Assembly (NCBI GenBank): GCA_035291605.1
Contig: DATDRS010000179.1
Coordinates: 1 to 8,067 of the forward strand
Length of the DNA stretch: 8,067 bases
From: DATDRS01 sp035291605
GTDB taxonomy: Bacteria; Chloroflexota; Anaerolineae; Anaerolineales; UBA6663
Reading direction: 5' to 3'
The notes beneath the pieces were generated by a model. It made no database searches. It was not told the origin of the DNA and saw nothing but the letters and a program-made list of their open reading frames with translations. The stretch's first letter is position 1. Each line of letters begins with the position of its first letter. Both the position numbers and the translations under genes were made by a program. Positions 5,672 through 8,067 of the stretch are shown in pieces.

Positions 5672-8067
5672 CTATCGCCTGATCAGCGGCAGGTAAAGGG
5701 AGGTCGTCGTGACCAACGCGAAGGGGTTGCCGTGATCCAGCGCCAGCGCCACGTTGCCGGTCGAGTCCACCGCCTGGACAAAGTACTCGATCTGACCGCT
5801 CAGCCCGCTCACGCTGCCTGTGGCCGTCTGGGTGGCCGGGTTGTACGTCAGCTCGGCTTTGGACCAGACGTTTCTCGTCGTTGACCGGTACAGCACGACC
5901 ACACGGGAGATGCTCTCACGGTCGTCCGTCGCCAGCACATTGAATGTCACTCCTTGACCCGCTACATCTGCGCTGACCTGCGCGATGCTCGGCGCGATGA
6001 AGTCTGTGGCGTCGAAGGGGGCGTGGTATACCTCGAACTGTAGGCCTGTGTACAGGCGCTCCGTCCCCACCGTCTGGCCGCTGCCGCCCGTCCCGGTCGC
6101 CCGGAACTGGCCCGGCACGACCACCAGCCGCTCGTGCAGTTGACCATCAATGCTCAGGAAGCGGTTGATCGTGCCCAGCCCGGCCGGATACCAGATGGTG
6201 GTCGTAAACGGCGGCTCGGTCTTGGCGTACACGTCGTCGGTGAGCACGCGCGAGATGGCCGGGTCGAAATCGGGCACTGCGTCGAACGCGCCGCCCAGCA
6301 GCAAGACTCCGTGGGCGATGGTATCAGGCAGATGAATGTCGCGGCTGGTGCGCGGCTGGATGGGCCGCCCGCCGGAGACTTGCACTTCATCTTCCCCTTG
6401 AAGGGTGTAGTAAGTCCCGACGCTGGCCGCCTGAGGCTCAAACGTGAGATTGAGAGACACAGAACTGGTGAAGACGGCCTGCGCGCTCACCTCGTTCCCC
6501 GCCGCCAGACGCACAGACCATCTCTCGACCTGGCTTGACGCGCCAGGGGGTGTGGTGGTGGTCACGGGCATGCTCACGCGCAGGAAGGGCAGACCGTAGA
6601 GGGTCATCTCTTCCAGGACTTTCTCGTCGTAACTGCCGAATGACCCGGCTGCCATGGTGTTGAAGTAGCGCTGCTTGGCGCGCAGCAGCGCCTGCCCCAC
6701 CGTTGGCGGTTGGCCGCCTGGCCAGTAGCCGAGTTCGTCCACGAAGTGGGTCATGACGCGCTCGGAGTAGGCGACCAGGTCGGAGTCGCCGTAGCCGTAC
6801 CCGGTGTTGCCGACGAACGTCGCCCCACGCCGGGTGAAGGCTTGCGCCCAGTCCGCGCCGGTTTGCGCGGTCAGCGCCTGCTCGTCGGGCACGTTCAGGC
6901 CGGAGTGGCAGCCGACGGTGAAGATCAGCGTGCCGCTGAACGTCGTGGTCGCCGCCGCGACTTCCGTCGCGAACACGTCGTTGGCGTCATTCGGGAAGAA
7001 GCGGTAATGCTCGAAGTGCGAGTTGAGCGAGTTGAGGTCGTGCGCGTCCGGCGTGAAGAAACTCACCCGGAAGTTGGCGGCGGTCCAGGTGTTGTTGATC
7101 AATCGCGTCTGGGCGGAGATGCCCTGGCTGGTCAACGTCGCGCTGATGGCCTGCGCCTGGTCAATCAGGAAGTCGTAGCCGGTGACCAGCGCGTTGGAGG
7201 GCGTGACCGTCGGCTGGGCCAGATAGGTGTTGATCGCCGCCACGATCTCGGCCGGCTTCTCCACCAGCCGCCCGACGGCAACCTGCGGCAGATAGAACTC
7301 GCGGCCGCGGAAGGGCATGGGCAGCAGCCCGGCGTAGTAGTCGTCGGTCAGGAAGTAGCGCAGGCCAAGCGAGCCGGAGAGCGCGGGGGTGTAAGCCTTG
7401 TCCGCATAGGTGCGCTCGTTGGCGACCAGGGCTTCGTCGGGAATGCGGCGGTGCGGGATGAGGCGGTCGTCGCCAACCAGGACGATGTACTGGAGATTGG
7501 GGTAGCCTTCGGCCAGGCGGTAGAGCAGGGACTTGACGTGGCCGGCGACGTAGTTGGCGGCCAGAGGGTTGTCGGACTGGGTGTCCCACAGCGTATAGGC
7601 CGCGACAATCTCCGGGTAGGCGGCCAGGTCCACGAGTTGCCCCTTGACGTTCGGGTGGGCGGCCAGGCTGGTCAACGTGGCGCTCAAGCCGGACGAGACA
7701 AAGACGCCCGCGCCGTACAGGCTGTCCAGGCGCGCACTGTGGTACAGGATGAGGGTGTTGATATTGGTATCGCTAACAGGCACGGTGAAGGTGGTGGGCA
7801 CGGAGGTCGCGATGGGCGCGTAGGCTTCGACGGGCGGAGCGACCTGCGTGAACAGGGTGAACGTCTTCCCGATGGCGTCGGGCGAGGCCGGGTTCACGGC
7901 GACGTAATAGTTGCCCGCCAGTTCGTGCACGTTGTGGGTGATTTGCTCGGCGGTCGCCCCCGGGTTCGTCGAGAGCGCCACGAGCGTGCCCACGCCGCCC
8001 GCCTGGCCGATGTTGTTGAGTTGGCCGATGTTGTTGAGCTGGCCGATGTTGTTGAGCTGGCCGATGT
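5672..8067 (-). CDS. Secreted gingipain-like C25 cysteine peptidase, 5' partial
   Basis: Open at the right edge; the N-terminus and any signal peptide lie outside. Numbered from codon 7993 as residue 1 (773 residues to the stop; GTG 7993 is not a real start). Upstream are IGQLNN repeats. Residues 1-70 look like the end of a beta domain. Residues about 78-475 are a caspase-like C25 domain: NTLILYHSARL, then GQLVDL, AAYTLWD, QYIVLVGDDRLIPHRR, a likely catalytic His329 in SHFEHYRF and Cys362 in FTVGCHSG. The 33-residue spacing equals that of RgpB (His211/Cys244). Residues 485-660 are beta-rich; 665-755 form an Ig-like domain ending in YFVQAVDSTGNVAL; the tail is SLYLPLIRR. It probably degrades extracellular protein. 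A hairpin terminator follows, so it is separate from the S10 gene. Confidence 0.87.
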   Translation of the reverse strand, partial: IGQLNNIGQLNNIGQLNNIGQAGGVGTLVALSTNPGATAEQITHNVHELAGNYYVAVNPASPDAIGKTFTLFTQVAPPVEAYAPIATSVPTTFTVPVSDTNINTLILYHSARLDSLYGAGVFVSSGLSATLTSLAAHPNVKGQLVDLAAYPEIVAAYTLWDTQSDNPLAANYVAGHVKSLLYRLAEGYPNLQYIVLVGDDRLIPHRRIPDEALVANERTYADKAYTPALSGSLGLRYFLTDDYYAGLLPMPFRGREFYLPQVAVGRLVEKPAEIVAAINTYLAQPTVTPSNALVTGYDFLIDQAQAISATLTSQGISAQTRLINNTWTAANFRVSFFTPDAHDLNSLNSHFEHYRFFPNDANDVFATEVAAATTTFSGTLIFTVGCHSGLNVPDEQALTAQTGADWAQAFTRRGATFVGNTGYGYGDSDLVAYSERVMTHFVDELGYWPGGQPPTVGQALLRAKQRYFNTMAAGSFGSYDEKVLEEMTLYGLPFLRVSMPVTTTTPPGASSQVERWSVRLAAGNEVSAQAVFTSSVSLNLTFEPQAASVGTYYTLQGEDEVQVSGGRPIQPRTSRDIHLPDTIAHGVLLLGGAFDAVPDFDPAISRVLTDDVYAKTEPPFTTTIWYPAGLGTINRFLSIDGQLHERLVVVPGQFRATGTGGSGQTVGTERLYTGLQFEVYHAPFDATDFIAPSIAQVSADVAGQGVTFNVLATDDRESISRVVVLYRSTTRNVWSKAELTYNPATQTATGSVSGLSGQIEYFVQAVDSTGNVALALDHGNPFALVTTTSLYLPLIRR
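8003..8067 (-). repeat. 18-bp tandem repeat encoding IGQLNN
   Basis: The unit ctggccgatgttgttgag (plus strand) occurs at 8003-8020, 8021-8038 (one mismatch, first base t), 8039-8056 and partly at 8057-8067, where the window ends. On the coding strand each copy gives IGQLNN without changing frame. The array continues beyond the window for an unknown length. The near-perfect DNA identity, including the third codon positions, points to recent expansion. Confidence 0.9.

Noticed and set aside
7993..7993. GTG 7993 as the true start of the C25 peptidase
   Set aside because: The frame stays open to the window edge through the IGQLNN repeats, there is no ribosome-binding site, and a secreted protein should have a signal peptide, which is not seen here.

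Overview
The window looks like a GC-rich bacterial chromosome segment, most plausibly from the Chloroflexota (Anaerolineae-type). That assignment is an inference. It rests on the gene types, a secreted C25 peptidase ending in YLPLIRR, and a GTAGGGGC-type palindromic repeat of a kind I associate with these genomes. No rRNA, tRNA or CRISPR array is visible.

Left part (1-1241, plus strand). Positions 1-132 hold a hairpin and an array of short modules (GATGTC, TGAACA and their complements) that resembles the end of an insertion sequence. The array runs into a lower-GC gene of unknown function (103-813) that seems to have lost its own start. Directly after it lies a collapsed biotin-dependent carboxylase. 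About 26 codons from the N-terminus of biotin carboxylase are joined, out of frame, to the C-terminal linker and an intact biotinyl domain with EAMKM. More than 1 kb of the expected gene is missing.

Middle part (1262-5535, minus strand). Reading from high to low coordinates there are four genes: an S10 serine carboxypeptidase-like hydrolase, prolyl-tRNA synthetase (proS), a MntA-type nucleotidyltransferase antitoxin and a HepT-type HEPN ribonuclease toxin. The first two are tightly spaced and probably co-transcribed from a promoter near 5590. The MntA/HepT pair has its own perfect TATAAT box just before its start codon. proS carries a palindromic DNA repeat inserted in frame in its editing domain, adding about a dozen residues rich in Gly, Gln and Ala.

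Right part (5608-8067, minus strand). A strong hairpin terminator separates the S10 gene from a large extracellular gingipain-like (family C25) cysteine peptidase. That gene is open at the right edge. Its visible 5' end is an 18-bp tandem repeat encoding IGQLNN hexapeptides, followed by the caspase-like catalytic domain, beta-rich domains and a C-terminal YLPLIRR tail.

I found no clearly new multi-gene system. The MntA/HepT pair is a known toxin-antitoxin type. The items most worth a second look are the repeat inserted in proS, the collapsed carboxylase, the orphan gene at the left edge and the two unusual ends of the C25 peptidase.
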